Below are positions 9,601 to 20,400 of a DNA stretch of 64,000 nucleotides, one piece after another; position 1 is the stretch's first letter; each line of letters begins with the position of its first letter. The notes below the pieces were generated by a model that was given only the letters and a program-made list of their open reading frames with translations, did not search any database and was not told the DNA's origin. This DNA comes from Salinispira pacifica (GTDB lineage: Bacteria > Spirochaetota > Spirochaetia > DSM-27196 > Salinispiraceae), in NCBI RefSeq assembly GCF_000507245.1, contig NC_023035.1:3329570-3393569 (forward strand), written 5' to 3'. A program made the position numbers and the translations under genes.

Positions 9601-12600
9601 CGCCAGATCTGAGGGGGTAATGTTATCCACACTGAAGCTGATGAGGTTTTGGTTGGTGAAGGGACTGGGGCTTGTGGTATCTTCCGCAGTCACTTTCACA
9701 CTCATGGAGCCTGCTCCGTTGTTATACAGGCCGGCAGCTTCGGTGTTGATTGGAATGCTGATGCGGTAACTTCCCGGGAATGCCCCATCGTAGTCAGGAT
9801 CGCCGGTTCCCAGCAGTTCCACGGTAATTCCTTCCGCCGCCGCTGCAGCTGTCTCAAGACCTGTGGTGTTGGCAGCTCCCGGGGGCAGAAGTCCGCCGGG
9901 ATTGTCGAAGATTACCGTATTATCCAGCAGAGGTCCTTCGTTGGAGAAAATGATCCGGTCAATGTCCGTTTCATCCCGGACCAGTCCGCTGAGCAGATAG
10001 GTTCCGCTCACCGTGTCGCCGCTCACCAGAGTCATTCCTTCAAACTGGGGAAAGTCCTTATTGAAGGTGATGCTGATCTCTTCTTCCGCACCATAAATTC
10101 CGTCGCCGGGAGTCTGTTTGTAATCCTTGGCCCGTACTCGGATACCGATGGTCCGGGTGCTTCCCACACTGGGGTCAAACTCGCTGTTTTCATTCAGATT
10201 GATATTCCAGCTGTCGGTGCCGTTCACCTGGTACCAGTTCACGCCGTCAGATGTTTCATCCAGGGTTCCCTCGCTCCAGCTGTCGTTGGTATAGTCGCCG
10301 TCGTTGTCTGCGTCGATTGCAATCTGCACCTTCTCCACGAACTGACTGTCAAATGCCGAGCCGAATACCCGTACGAAACCTCCCACCGTCGCCCCGTCGT
10401 CGGGAGACAGGATGGTCACTTCCGGCCGGTCCCGTTTGGGGTCGATCTGAAGGGTGTAGCTTGTAAGATAATTTACGTTGCCGTCACCGGAAAGACCTGC
10501 ACTGTCCTCCGCCCTCACGTACACGGTGAAGTCCCAGAGATCGGTCCATGTTTCCCCCGCATCTTCCACGCCGTCGCCGTCAAGGTCGCCGGTGTTCACC
10601 GCAAAAGTGCTGTTGGCATAGTCGTTGATGTTCAGGAAGGAGTAGGACCAGCTGGTTGTTCCGCCGGTATCGATCCAGGTGCTTGCTTCAAGAGTGGATG
10701 CATTGGTGGGGTCGATCTGTTTGCCCAGCCCGATGGATACGTTGTCCACACCGGCTCCTCCGGAGTTATCCGCAGTGGTTCCCCCTATGGTCAGAGGACC
10801 GAATACCGCTGAACCGTCTGCGGGGCTGGTGATGCTGATTGAAGGCGCGGTTTTATCCACAGTGAATGCCCGGGAAGCGATTCTGGTGTTGCCCACCCCG
10901 TCGGTTGCCTGTATGTACACGGTGTGAGCGCCGTCAGCCAGACTTCCCTGGGCTACGCTGAAACTCCAGTTGTCGTAGGGGGTGGAAATCAGGGTCGTTC
11001 CGCTGGAGAGATCGCTGTCGTCAAATTTATATTTCAGAGATACGATTCCCGATTCATCACCGCTGGTTCCGGCAAAATCGAAGCTGTCATTGGACGACCA
11101 GATCGTGCCGTTGGCCGGTCCGCTGACCGCCGCATCCGGCAGTTCGGTATCCAGACTGAAATCGATGCGTCCCGTGTCGGTTCTGGAATAGTCCATGGCC
11201 GAATAATCGCTTCCGTTGTTATCAACCGTATCTACCGAACGGACTCTGATCCCGCGCACGCCGTTTTCCGTATTTGAAAGGGTAATTTCCCAGTCCACGG
11301 TTTCTGCTCCATAGCCTGCACCGGTGAGGGTAACCGTCTCGCTTGTTACACTGTCATCCACCGCGTAGCTGTCGATGATGATCTGGGAGACCCCGTCATC
11401 ATCGCTCACCGTGCCGGAAATAACCGGACTGGTCACACTGGATGATCCGTCAAAGGCGATTCCGTCGATGCTCACCTGGGGTGCGTCGCTGCTTTGATCG
11501 ATGGTGAAGGTCAGGTCGTCCGTGCCTGAGGTGGAATATGCATTTCCCGCCTCATCTTCTGCACGTACTCTCAGGGTCAACTCGTACTGACCGCCGCCCA
11601 GGTCAAGGGCATAATTCAGCAGGGTGGAGTTTCTGGTATCCAGATTACTCAGGGTCCACAGGGTGGTACCGCTCACCGTGCCGGTGGGAAGGGGCATTTC
11701 CGCCCCTGCGTTATTCACATCCACAACCACAACATCCAGGTTCTGCACCCCGTATGCGTCGCTGCTGCTTCCGTTAATGCTGATACTATTGTTCTGATCC
11801 ACACTGCCGAAATCGGTGGTGAACTCTGCAGTTGGAGCGGTGGTATCCACATACACCTGCCGGCTGTCTTCACGGGTATTTCCGCCCAAATCCTGGCTGC
11901 GGAGAATCACCTGATACAAACCGTCACCCGCTGAAGTATCAACAGTATAGTCAAAATCCCTGCTGGCATCCCCGGAGGAACCGGTCAAACTGGTGGAAGT
12001 GAAGGCCTGGATTTCCACATTGTCCCGAAGAATGCGGATGTCCACCGTATCCACCCCATTGCTGTCGTCTGCGGTTCCGCTGACAGTAAAATCGCCGTTC
12101 TGATAACTGAAGTTGGCCGGTGTAAGGCCGCTTAAGGTGGGTGCACCGGTGTCCTGGGTGAAACTTCGGGTAAATACATCCGAGTTCACCGGGGTTGGGT
12201 TGTTGTCTTCCGCCCTGAGCTCGATTGCCTTGGGCCCGTCGGTGGCGCTGCTGAATGAAAAACTGAAGGAGCGGTCGGTTACCGATCCTGTGGTGCTCAC
12301 ATTGGTCCAGCTCCCCCAGGTTCCGCCGCCGTCGCTGGAGAACCGGTACTGAACTGAGTCGGCGTTCACACCCACTCCATCGTCATCGCTCACCGTACCG
12401 CTTACATTGATGGTTTGGCTGCTGATGGTTTCCCCGTCTGTGGGAGCGCTGATGTTCAGAACAGGTTTGTCGCTATCCTGATACACCCGGAGGGTCTGCG
12501 TTGAGCTGGCACTGTTTCCATTGCGGTCTATGGCACGAACGCTCACATCGAGATCGCTTCCGTCCGCAACTGCGCTGCTGTCCACTCCGGTAATGTCGAA

Positions 12601-15600
12601 GGTACTGCCCAGAGTAAGGGCCGTCCAGCTGCCGCCCCCGTCAATTGAGTACTCAAGACTGCTGAGATTTCCCACCCCGCCGTTCTCGGTGATTGATCCG
12701 GAGATATCCATCTCCCCGTTGGCGTATATTCTCCCCGCCTGGGGTAGAGGGTCCCCATCAAAACTGTCAATATAGGGGTCGGGGTTATTGAAACTGATGG
12801 ATGGAGCCACCCGGTCAAGATTCACATCCTTTTCCACCACTGCGGTTTTTCCCGCAGCGTCATAGACGGTAAATCGGTAGGTATAGACGTCGTCGCTGTC
12901 GCCGCCGTCGATGGTTCTGGTATAACTCCAGTCTCCGGTGCCTGAATCGAAGCTGGCGGTTCCCGCTGAACTGTATGTTCCCGCCCCGATTTTCTCTTCC
13001 ACTTCTATGCGGTCCACAGCATTGCTGTCCGCCGCATCTCCAGAAATGCTGAAGCCCGCATTGCGGTACATGGTGCTCAGTCCGCCGTCAATGCTTATGG
13101 TAGGCGCATTCTGATCAATACCGAAATCATGAGTGGTCATGGCGGACTGGTTGCCCGAATTATCCACGGCGATCACAAAAAGACTGCGCTCCCCTTCTCC
13201 GCTTAAGGAAATGGTGGCGTTCCAGCTCGTGGTGCCGCTGGCCGGCTGCCAGCCTGAATCGCTCAAGTCGGTGGTGGGGCTGCTTCCCCGGGCACCAACA
13301 CGGTAGTATACCGAATCGATACCTGCTGCACCGTTATCCGTTGCGCTGCCCTGCACCGCGTAGCTGGACCCGCTGAGCCACTGATCCGCAGCCGGATCGC
13401 TCACTCCGGGAGCATTCGGCGCACTGCTGTCCACAACAATTTCTTTCTGCACCGAATTCTGCCGCCCCACGCTGTCAGTGAGAGTAATTACATACACATA
13501 GGAGCCCTCGCCGGCGGATATGTCTGTGTCTACCGACCAGGTTCGCGAACTGTCACCATCGGCCCCGTTGAGAACCCCGGTTGCGCTGAAAATATCCGCG
13601 GCAGCACCGCCGTCCTTGGACTGGGTGACCGCCACCGAGCTCACCCCGTTGGTGTCGTTGGCCGTACCGCTGATGGTAAAGTCAGCCGCCTTGTAGAGGA
13701 TTACATCGCCCCAGTCGGCCCCGCCGTCTTCTTCCAGATTGGAGACAAAGGGTGCTGACTGATCCACTACGAAAATCTGTTCAACCGCCGGGGCAAGATT
13801 CCCCGCCTTGTCCCGTGCCCGGACCCAGGCGCTATGAGATCCTTCAGCCAGGCCGGTGTCTGCGCCGGCTCCGTCAATATCAAGATCCACGGAAAAATTC
13901 CAGGACGAAGGCGATCCGGAAACCGCCGACCAGCTGCCGTCTGTTCCGTCTGTGCTGTCCAGGGAGTATTCCACGCCGCCGGACCCCAGTGACGCCAGGC
14001 CGCTGCCGCTGTCGCCGGCGCTTCCCAGAAGGCTTACCACATTCCCGGAGACATAATCTCCCGGATCATCGAAGCTCAAGGATTCGGGTGCGGTTTCATC
14101 GATCACCACCGTCCGGGTGAGCTCTGTTGTCCGGCCGGCCACATCTTCTGCGGTGAGGGTGTAGACCCATTCACCGTCGTCTGTGCCGTCTCCCGGAAGA
14201 GTTACCGGATGGCTGAACGCTCCGGAGCCTGCTGTGGTGAAAATCACTCCCTGATCCGCACCATCTTTTTCGGCACGTATTTCAAGGGATCCAAAGGCGT
14301 TGGTATCGCTTGCCGAACCGCTGAGGGTGAAATCCGTGTTGGTTTCCCCCGGGGCTCCGCTTTCGCTGAGAACCGGATCAGCTGTGTCATAGAAGAAATC
14401 TACTTCTGCAAGACTCGGATCGTTCAAGCCGTCACTTGCCCGCACCCACAGGGTTTTGGCTCCCTGTCCCCCTGAAGAGAAATCCACGTCGGCCACAGTC
14501 CAGTTCAGGCCGCCCAGGGAAATGGGAGTCCATGTTCCGTCGGACCCGTCACTGCTGTCCAGGGAATATTCCAGGCTGTCCACACCTGCACCGCCGTTAT
14601 CGGTAATCTGACCGCGGATATCGTAATCGGTTATTTCAACATATTCACCATTCACCGGATTGGTAACCACCAGTTCGGGACTGAGGGTATCGATGGTGAA
14701 CTGGCGGGTTTCGCTGTTGGTTTTTGTCGGTCCTGTTGTGAAGTCATCGGCCTGCACTTCCATGCTGTAGTCGCCGTCGTCGCTGTTAGCTGCCCGGTCC
14801 ACCGGCATTTCATAGCGCCAGGTAACCACATCGTCACCGTAGCTTCCGCTGACGATTTCAAGGTTTCCGGTTCCCGCCGGAATTTCCACGCTGTCAATAT
14901 AGAGTCGCACCTCTTCTATGCCGTTGGGGTCCGAGGCGGTACCGGTGATTACCAGCTCGTAGTTTCCGTCGGAATCTCCGTCGCTGCCGTTGCTCACCGC
15001 AGCCGGAACCGGAGAAGTAATAATAATGCTGGGAGGACCGAAATCCAGAGTGAAGGGGATCCATGCGCTGCTTTGCCCGACTGTTCCATTAATATCTTCT
15101 GAACGCACCTGAAAGCTGTGAACGCCCTGGGGAAGATTTTCAAGAGAATGGGCCCAGGTTACTTCTCCGCCGTCAACATCAGGCTGATTGCTCACATTGA
15201 CCCAGTCTTCGCTTTCATTGGTATCCAGAATATCCCCGTCGGAGGTAATATCTTCACCGTCCAGGGGCGCGCCGTCATTATACACATCAATACGGATCTG
15301 TACGGTGTCCGCATCCACCGCATCGTCATCGTTCACCTTTCCAAAAATGCTGGCTCCGTTGCCTAATATGTTGTCTGCAGCGGTTCCGCCGGATTGGATA
15401 TTGGAATAGCTGATCACCGGAATGTCGGAGCTTTGATCCACCCGTATGTGGCGAACCGATGAGGATGAATCGCTTACGTTGCCTGCTGCATCAACGACAA
15501 AAAATCGGAGAGTGTAATCCCCGTCCCCGTCAGGAAAGAGGGCCGGATCAGTGGTGTCTATACCGGTGCGGGTCCAGTTGGCAAGTCCCGAAGGTGTTAA

Positions 15601-17322
15601 CCAGCTTCCGTCAAAACTTGCCGGCGCCGGCTGTGCGGCCTGAATGCCGCTCTCGATTTTTCCGTATACCGCCTTCAGAGGATTCAGTCCGTCGTCGGCA
15701 ATCCCGCTGATGCTGATAATTCCGTTCACCGCGTCGCTTGGCTGGGAATACTCGTTGGGATAGGTAAGGCTCATGGTGGGCTGTACGGTATCTCCCACAA
15801 AGCTGTAGGTGCTCTGCCCCCAGCCTCCGTCCACACCGGCGCGAATCTTGAATGACTGGGATCCGTTTCCAAGGGTAAAATCTGTTCCGGCGGTAATGCT
15901 GGTTTCATAAGTTCCGTTCACAGCATTTCCTGATGTCAGATAAGCAGATGCCGGATCAAGTTCTATTGCATCGCTCCAGTCGTCATCTCCCGGGGTTACA
16001 TCAATTTCTATCCGTCCTGAGTTCAGATTGGTAATATCAAACTGGAAATCCAGGGTTTCGCCGGTTCCCACATACTTTCCCTGCTGAGGTGACTGAATCA
16101 CCAGACCGGGAACTCCCTCGGGCACACTGAAACGTACCGGCTGACTTGTAGCCTCTAAACCGTTTATGTCCGTTGCCCGGAGCTGAATATAGTAATCGTT
16201 GCCGCTGGGCAGATCCGATTCATAGCTCCAGTTGCTGCCCTCAAGGGTTAACGGAGAATCCTCCACGAGCCCGCCGGCATCATCGTAATTCACGTAACTT
16301 GTATATTCAAAGATCTTCACTTCCGCAGAGGCCACAGGTCCGTCGTCGTCCTCCACAAATCCGTTAAAACGCTGGGGGGAGGCGAAGGGATTGCTGCCGG
16401 TCTCCGACGGACTGTAAAACCCGAATTGGGGCATGTCCGAGTCGGGGTTCACATTGAGCATCAGATGATCCGCCGGATCGGCGTCATGCCGCAGACTTGC
16501 CAGGCTAACATTCAAGGTTCCAGGGAGAGTTTCTCCCCCGTACTCATAGGCGTTAATGTCTTCAATATTGGGCAGATCGCTTACATCGTCGGCATTGGTT
16601 CTGATATCCGCAAAATGATAAAACCAGGGATTGAAGTTTCCCGAGTTATCATATGCCCGGACTATCAGGTAATACTCGCCGTTCAGACCGCCGTCCAGAG
16701 AGGATGCATCGAAGCTGTAGTACCAGCTGGAGGTTCCGGTGGCCTTCACATCGGTGAAAACGGCGGAATCATCCGAACGGTCATAGAGGGAGAGGAGGAC
16801 CTCTTTGACCCGGGTGGTATCCGCAGCTTCTCCCTTTATGGTGACCACATTGTTGAACTCTGCATCGTTTCCATACAAATCCGGGGTGGTGACCAGCACC
16901 GTGGGAGGATTGTTGTCCACGGTGAGAAGGAGGTTAATGCTTGCATTCTTTCCTGAAGCATCTGTAACATTGAGCTGATAATCCACGTCCCCGTCGTTCA
17001 GGGAGCTGCTGTCGATTTTCACCGACCAGGTCTCGCCGTCAAGAGCTGCATTGAATGTATCGGTGCCGTCGCTGACGGTCACCGAATCAACCCGGAAGTC
17101 GTCTTCAACGGTTCCCGAAAGGGTGAAACTTCCCCCCACGTAATCGCCGTTGCTGTGACTCTCCACGCTGATCTTGGGAGGATCAATATCCACCTCATCG
17201 CCCAGGCCGGGCTTTAAAAGATCACAGGTGCTCAGGCCGAGCACCGCCGCCGCGATAACGGCAACGTCAAATATCCGTCGAATCCTTTGCAGGGTGTGTG
17301 AACGCTTCGTATTTCCTCTCAT
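6640..17322 (-). CDS. Giant lipoprotein with about 24 Ig-like repeats and a propeller-like C-terminus
   Basis: About 3,560 residues. I prefer the ATG at 17322 over one at 17385: it has an upstream GAGAGGA site, and it places a normal basic n-region and hydrophobic core before the lipobox LGLSTC, so the mature protein is probably lipidated. From about residue 40 to 2,900 there are about 24 units of about 100-130 residues. Each opens with a D-x-x-x-P motif and a G-T/S-x-x-D core (SGTVSDDDGV, SGTADDSNGV), as in bacterial Ig-like/cadherin-like domains, and many Asp/Asn positions could bind calcium. The last about 450 residues switch to repeated segments (VAPDGSRHITYLQN, VRDEVNGRNYVSYYD) like a beta-propeller. 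It follows the barrel-anchored Ig protein in the same transcription unit. A surface adhesin, spacer or matrix component is inferred; the ligand is unknown. Confidence 0.85.
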   Translation of the reverse strand: MRGNTKRSHTLQRIRRIFDVAVIAAAVLGLSTCDLLKPGLGDEVDIDPPKISVESHSNGDYVGGSFTLSGTVEDDFRVDSVTVSDGTDTFNAALDGETWSVKIDSSSLNDGDVDYQLNVTDASGKNASINLLLTVDNNPPTVLVTTPDLYGNDAEFNNVVTIKGEAADTTRVKEVLLSLYDRSDDSAVFTDVKATGTSSWYYSFDASSLDGGLNGEYYLIVRAYDNSGNFNPWFYHFADIRTNADDVSDLPNIEDINAYEYGGETLPGTLNVSLASLRHDADPADHLMLNVNPDSDMPQFGFYSPSETGSNPFASPQRFNGFVEDDDGPVASAEVKIFEYTSYVNYDDAGGLVEDSPLTLEGSNWSYESDLPSGNDYYIQLRATDINGLEATSQPVRFSVPEGVPGLVIQSPQQGKYVGTGETLDFQFDITNLNSGRIEIDVTPGDDDWSDAIELDPASAYLTSGNAVNGTYETSITAGTDFTLGNGSQSFKIRAGVDGGWGQSTYSFVGDTVQPTMSLTYPNEYSQPSDAVNGIISISGIADDGLNPLKAVYGKIESGIQAAQPAPASFDGSWLTPSGLANWTRTGIDTTDPALFPDGDGDYTLRFFVVDAAGNVSDSSSSVRHIRVDQSSDIPVISYSNIQSGGTAADNILGNGASIFGKVNDDDAVDADTVQIRIDVYNDGAPLDGEDITSDGDILDTNESEDWVNVSNQPDVDGGEVTWAHSLENLPQGVHSFQVRSEDINGTVGQSSAWIPFTLDFGPPSIIITSPVPAAVSNGSDGDSDGNYELVITGTASDPNGIEEVRLYIDSVEIPAGTGNLEIVSGSYGDDVVTWRYEMPVDRAANSDDGDYSMEVQADDFTTGPTKTNSETRQFTIDTLSPELVVTNPVNGEYVEITDYDIRGQITDNGGAGVDSLEYSLDSSDGSDGTWTPISLGGLNWTVADVDFSSGGQGAKTLWVRASDGLNDPSLAEVDFFYDTADPVLSESGAPGETNTDFTLSGSASDTNAFGSLEIRAEKDGADQGVIFTTAGSGAFSHPVTLPGDGTDDGEWVYTLTAEDVAGRTTELTRTVVIDETAPESLSFDDPGDYVSGNVVSLLGSAGDSGSGLASLGSGGVEYSLDSTDGTDGSWSAVSGSPSSWNFSVDLDIDGAGADTGLAEGSHSAWVRARDKAGNLAPAVEQIFVVDQSAPFVSNLEEDGGADWGDVILYKAADFTISGTANDTNGVSSVAVTQSKDGGAAADIFSATGVLNGADGDSSRTWSVDTDISAGEGSYVYVITLTDSVGRQNSVQKEIVVDSSAPNAPGVSDPAADQWLSGSSYAVQGSATDNGAAGIDSVYYRVGARGSSPTTDLSDSGWQPASGTTSWNATISLSGEGERSLFVIAVDNSGNQSAMTTHDFGIDQNAPTISIDGGLSTMYRNAGFSISGDAADSNAVDRIEVEEKIGAGTYSSAGTASFDSGTGDWSYTRTIDGGDSDDVYTYRFTVYDAAGKTAVVEKDVNLDRVAPSISFNNPDPYIDSFDGDPLPQAGRIYANGEMDISGSITENGGVGNLSSLEYSIDGGGSWTALTLGSTFDITGVDSSAVADGSDLDVSVRAIDRNGNSASSTQTLRVYQDSDKPVLNISAPTDGETISSQTINVSGTVSDDDGVGVNADSVQYRFSSDGGGTWGSWTNVSTTGSVTDRSFSFSFSSATDGPKAIELRAEDNNPTPVNSDVFTRSFTQDTGAPTLSGLTPANFSYQNGDFTVSGTADDSNGVDTVDIRILRDNVEIQAFTSTSLTGSSGDASRDFDYTVDTSAGDGLYQVILRSQDLGGNTREDSRQVYVDTTAPTAEFTTDFGSVDQNNSISINGSSSDAYGVQNLDVVVVDVNNAGAEMPLPTGTVSGTTLWTLSNLDTRNSTLLNYALDLGGGQYELTLRVRAEDEAGNAYSTSGTDDLTFTIDQSSDAPQVSIDGIAFDGSSSVTSPVISGTVSDDDGVSQIIIDSYAVDDSVTSETVTLTGAGYGAETVDWEITLSNTENGVRGIRVRSVDTVDNNGSDYSAMDYSRTDTGRIDFSLDTELPDAAVSGPANGTIWSSNDSFDFAGTSGDESGIVSLKYKFDDSDLSSGTTLISTPYDNWSFSVAQGSLADGAHTVYIQATDGVGNTRIASRAFTVDKTAPSISITSPADGSAVFGPLTIGGTTADNSGGAGVDNVSIGLGKQIDPTNASTLEASTWIDTGGTTSWSYSFLNINDYANSTFAVNTGDLDGDGVEDAGETWTDLWDFTVYVRAEDSAGLSGDGNVNYLTSYTLQIDPKRDRPEVTILSPDDGATVGGFVRVFGSAFDSQFVEKVQIAIDADNDGDYTNDSWSEGTLDETSDGVNWYQVNGTDSWNINLNENSEFDPSVGSTRTIGIRVRAKDYKQTPGDGIYGAEEEISITFNKDFPQFEGMTLVSGDTVSGTYLLSGLVRDETDIDRIIFSNEGPLLDNTVIFDNPGGLLPPGAANTTGLETAAAAAEGITVELLGTGDPDYDGAFPGSYRISIPINTEAAGLYNNGAGSMSVKVTAEDTTSPSPFTNQNLISFSVDNITPSDLAVTGSTEIIGTAAELQGTVRDTGTVAGIDRVVLYLTDRNGDLIQLKNGSGTTSSFTAADVYDLDNPAFDDYRIVIDNELESGAAGSDGLPSGDGDGFDERLALSAGTYQWSALFDSTAVNDGAVTLHSRAVDFAGNFSEAAQAAFIANNKPAINSLVLGTDLDASGTVEADEQGTTISSGYGSSNFTARNDLLYIAVNSAGGNGTLRYSIVYNGTEQNGALTDSAVEIDTSAFTESSSDNDQTIEITVYDSTTSDDADSTDELSAAVTLGLTIDNVDDTAPNLDIAPFGQGYNEDADDTQKALQPVTDYEENIAMSGDTRLGHVEYAADSLHDGTDADISGRVIIQGKAWDNQIIDRIDVSIPGYNGGTAFTVFGSGAGTSPDWSFTVDGSEYLNEDTGNVFNWDFEFDSSRIANVAENNVVLSFDIFDAGGNSVNRTMQVDVVPYISSIIRPDGAENTFRSRFGKFILRENEAQAGREILITGYNLAETGTSWVRVYNDDRSANDDLGAANYSANTEATHISITDSSNLTHSGWLSVMVNGIESINNRNGSSRDWQKEDDGSGLASTLWTDDRYVQMWNYEGSFDQSLSPVHPAMEADRNTWQLWASWSYYATSDMYSAAMGPVVNRTSYFSIYDPPEWTDILVAPDGSRHITYLQNYYNGGNAWGYLVTENNNGNVAYIERLGNGDADTPNYADGEDETLYQFQNPRIVRDEVNGRNYVSYYDAYSKTLKYAITDGANEIVATNGGNETSGATVVAGVEDTTASPTSSGEDVGVWSSIAVDSIGGSDATDVRPVIIFYNTTQRTLQIARGNTPEPANSSEWTVTDVFPAADTNDDTAGYYVDMKLDASGNIHAVAHRVSTGDLLYLYAPNIDGTGSYTFQTSEIIDSEGAVGSWADMDLAGDTPYVSYLTGNGIGTFSGLKMAYYDSTLGAWEYGVVATNSIVNSQRTSIVARPTSGAWVTSTAGKVAIGYGSGNYDLVILEDEE

Positions 17323-17415
17323 ATTTTTCAATCCTCTCTTTACTGCCGCGGGAAAAATCTTTCCCATTTCCATGGAAAGGTTCATCCCTGTTTTCCAGGC
17401 CGGTTTAGCCAGCGC

Positions 17416-20400
17416 CTAGAACAGATTTATCCGCATTCCGAAGGCCAGGCGGTATTTAATTCCTCCCTGGATATCGGATGAAATAAACCAGAACTGGTTT
17501 TCCACATACGCCGCATAGGCGTTCATTGCATTCCATTTTTCAATTTCAACTTTCAGAAGTTCAAGCTGGACGATTACCGCCCCCAGCACCAGACCGTCGG
17601 CTTCCGTGCTTCCCTGGGACGTTGAAGAATCCATGGTGAAATACTGGAAAGCCGATCCCACCGCAAGGCTGCTGGAGAGAAATTCCCAGTCCGGTCCGAA
17701 CAGAAATCCGTAGGGCAGACTGGCCACGTTGGCAAGAAGCTTCAGCCCCAGCACGTTACCGTTGAACCTGCCCTCCGGGGCCTGCCCCCCCAGCACCTGG
17801 AGCTTTACGTTGTTGTCGAAGAAGGTAAGTCCCAGCCCCGCTTCCCAGTAGGTGGCACCCAGAACATGAAGATCCACATACAGCCCCTGAATGAACTGGG
17901 GCACTTCATAGCTGTTCTTGCTCCTGGGGCGGAGGGTGAGCTGCACATCTTTCAGCCCGTTTGCATCCCAGGCGGTTCCGCTTACCTCCAGCTCTTCGTT
18001 CAGTGCGATATTTTCCTCGGGGGTAATGATGCTCACACTGGGAAGGGTGTCATCCACCCGGGTGAAGATCCGGCTCACTGCAGTCTCCCCGGATGCAAAT
18101 CGGGAGCGAACCATGACGCTCAACGGGCCGTCATTCAGATCCTGGGTTTCCAGCCGGAACTTCCATTCCTCCCGTGGCCGCATGGAGGTGAAACTGCTTC
18201 CGTTATCCAGTGAGTATTCAAGACTCACCAGCTCATACTGCTTTTCCAGCTCCCGCTGTTCCTTCCGGCTCATCTCATCTGCTTCCGATGCACCGTCCGG
18301 TCCGGACTCCCGGAAATACCCGGTGCGCCCGCTGATCCAGGGGCGCTGACTGGCAAAATCGCCGGTCCCCATGGAATCGATGCTCACCCAGGGACCTTCC
18401 GCCCGGTAGTCGATTCTGCTCCGGGGGATGAGACCTCCGTTTTCACTGTCAGCGGATGAGGCGGTATCCGGCAGAATTCTGAACAGATGAGATCCGTCGG
18501 CGATTTCACCGGGTTCAAAGCTCCGGCTGAAATAGCCGTTGTCGTCGGTTTTCAGTACATCAAAAGATGATCCGTCCATGGTGAGAACCACCTGGGACGG
18601 GATTTCTCCGTCCACCGCGTATGCCCGGCCTTCCAGGGTGAAGTGACCTGAAACCCTGCTTCCGTCAAAAGGATGCAGCAGGGCAAGCCGCCCCTCATTC
18701 TCGGGAATCACTCTGATAATATCCCGGGAAACCATGCTCTCATTCTCCGCATCATCCCGGGCGAAAATGCTCAGGTTGTACAATCCGGGCTCAAGGCCGG
18801 AAATATCAATCTGTTCCAGAACAACCCGCCGGGGTTCAAAATATCCCCCGAGCATGGTCTCACCGCCGACCTGTTGTTCCTGTGCGTTCCCGTCATCATC
18901 TGCAGCTGCCGCTGTGTCCGTTGTTGCGTCAGGCAGCAGCCGGGTAATCTGATACCGGATATCTGCAACCGTCAGCTCGTCGCTTACCCGAAGCTGAACC
19001 GGCAGACTGTACTCAACCTCACTGCCCTCCCGGGGAAGGGAAAGTTCCATTGCCGGAGGAGTGTTATCCAGGGTGATAATGCTTGAAGAAACCGATTCCA
19101 CGCCGTAGCCGTCAACCGCCTTTATGAGCATGAGATAGCTTCGATCCACCAGAATGCTGCTGTCCAGATCATAACTCCAGGTTTCCCCGCCCCGGGTCTG
19201 CTGGAAGCTGTTGCCCCCGTCCAGGGAAATCCAGACGCTCTCTATGCCGTTGGCATCCGATGCGCTTCCTTCAAGGGTCACAGTCCCGCCGTTGGTGCTG
19301 CCCAGCTCAGGTGAAAGCAGCTGCGCCCGGGGTTTTTCCCGGCTCACCCGGAATGGCGTTGAAAGCACATCGCTTTCCACACCGTATATATCCACTGCGA
19401 TAACATCCAGAACATGTTCGTTATCTTCCAGCTCTTCGAAGGGGATACGAATCTCAAAACTGTTGGCCCCCTCCACCGTGTCCGCCCGACGGTATTCTCC
19501 GTCATCCAGCCGGTAGCGGATAGAATCTACACCATCGTCGTCAATCACCGTACCGCTGAACAATGCGTCGGACTCAAACAGGGCATCTTCTTCGGGAAAT
19601 TCCATGCTGATCTTCGGCTTGTCCGAGGCGGGGTCAAAGTTCAGATCCACGTCCCGCCTCCGGGTATTTCCTGCGCTGTCACTCAGCTCAAGATATACTT
19701 GCCGGGGAAATTCGGCGTAGGGAGACAGATCAAGAAGATGCTCCAGCACGCCGTGTTCGCTCTGTTTCTCTTCAAATTTCAGTTCAATCTCATCGGCGGC
19801 TTCTTCTGAGGTTTCTTCTGCGGCGTCTTCGGGGGCCTCATCGCCTGCCTCGGCACCGTCGCTTTCACCGTTACCTGCAGCAGGCACGGCCAGGGCGAAC
19901 CGCCCGCCCGGCTCATGGCTGAACTGATCCCACACCAGGAAAAAGAGGGAATTACGACCGTTCACCACCTCATCACCCGGAAGAATCTGCTCAATTTCCG
20001 GGCCTTCAGTATCCAGCGTAAGAAGTCTGCGCACCGTGGTGAAATTGCCGGAGGCATCCTCAGCCCGTACCGTCAGTTCAAGGGGACCCTGATCGGCGCC
20101 GGCCTTTATCAGCTCTTCAGCACCAATTGCGAAGGAGAACGCACCTCTCCGCCCGGCATTCCGGTCTGCGGCTGCCGGATCATTTTCCCCGGTGGATGCA
20201 CCATTATCCGGAGAACCCGATGGAAAGACCGCCGAATCCTGTGTGAGGACCCGGAAATTATTGCCGTTCAGGCTGTAGCTGAGCACCGGCAGACCGCCGG
20301 TATTCTGGCTGGTTTTTCGGCCGCTACTTGCGCTGGCGTCATTTTCTTCGGCGGCAATACCAAAGGCGTCATTATCCGCAGCAGTTCCGGATATCCGAAG

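Noticed and set aside
7030-10812. Long + strand reading frames (248 and 387 residues) opposite the giant lipoprotein gene
   Set aside because: They are antisense to a strongly coding frame. Their translations are Val/Gly/His-rich, without domain motifs, starts lack ribosome-binding sites, and the third-position bias belongs to the - strand.
17386-17415. A separate promoter between the two giant Ig genes
   Set aside because: The gap is too short and contains no convincing -10/-35 pair. Co-transcription is simpler.
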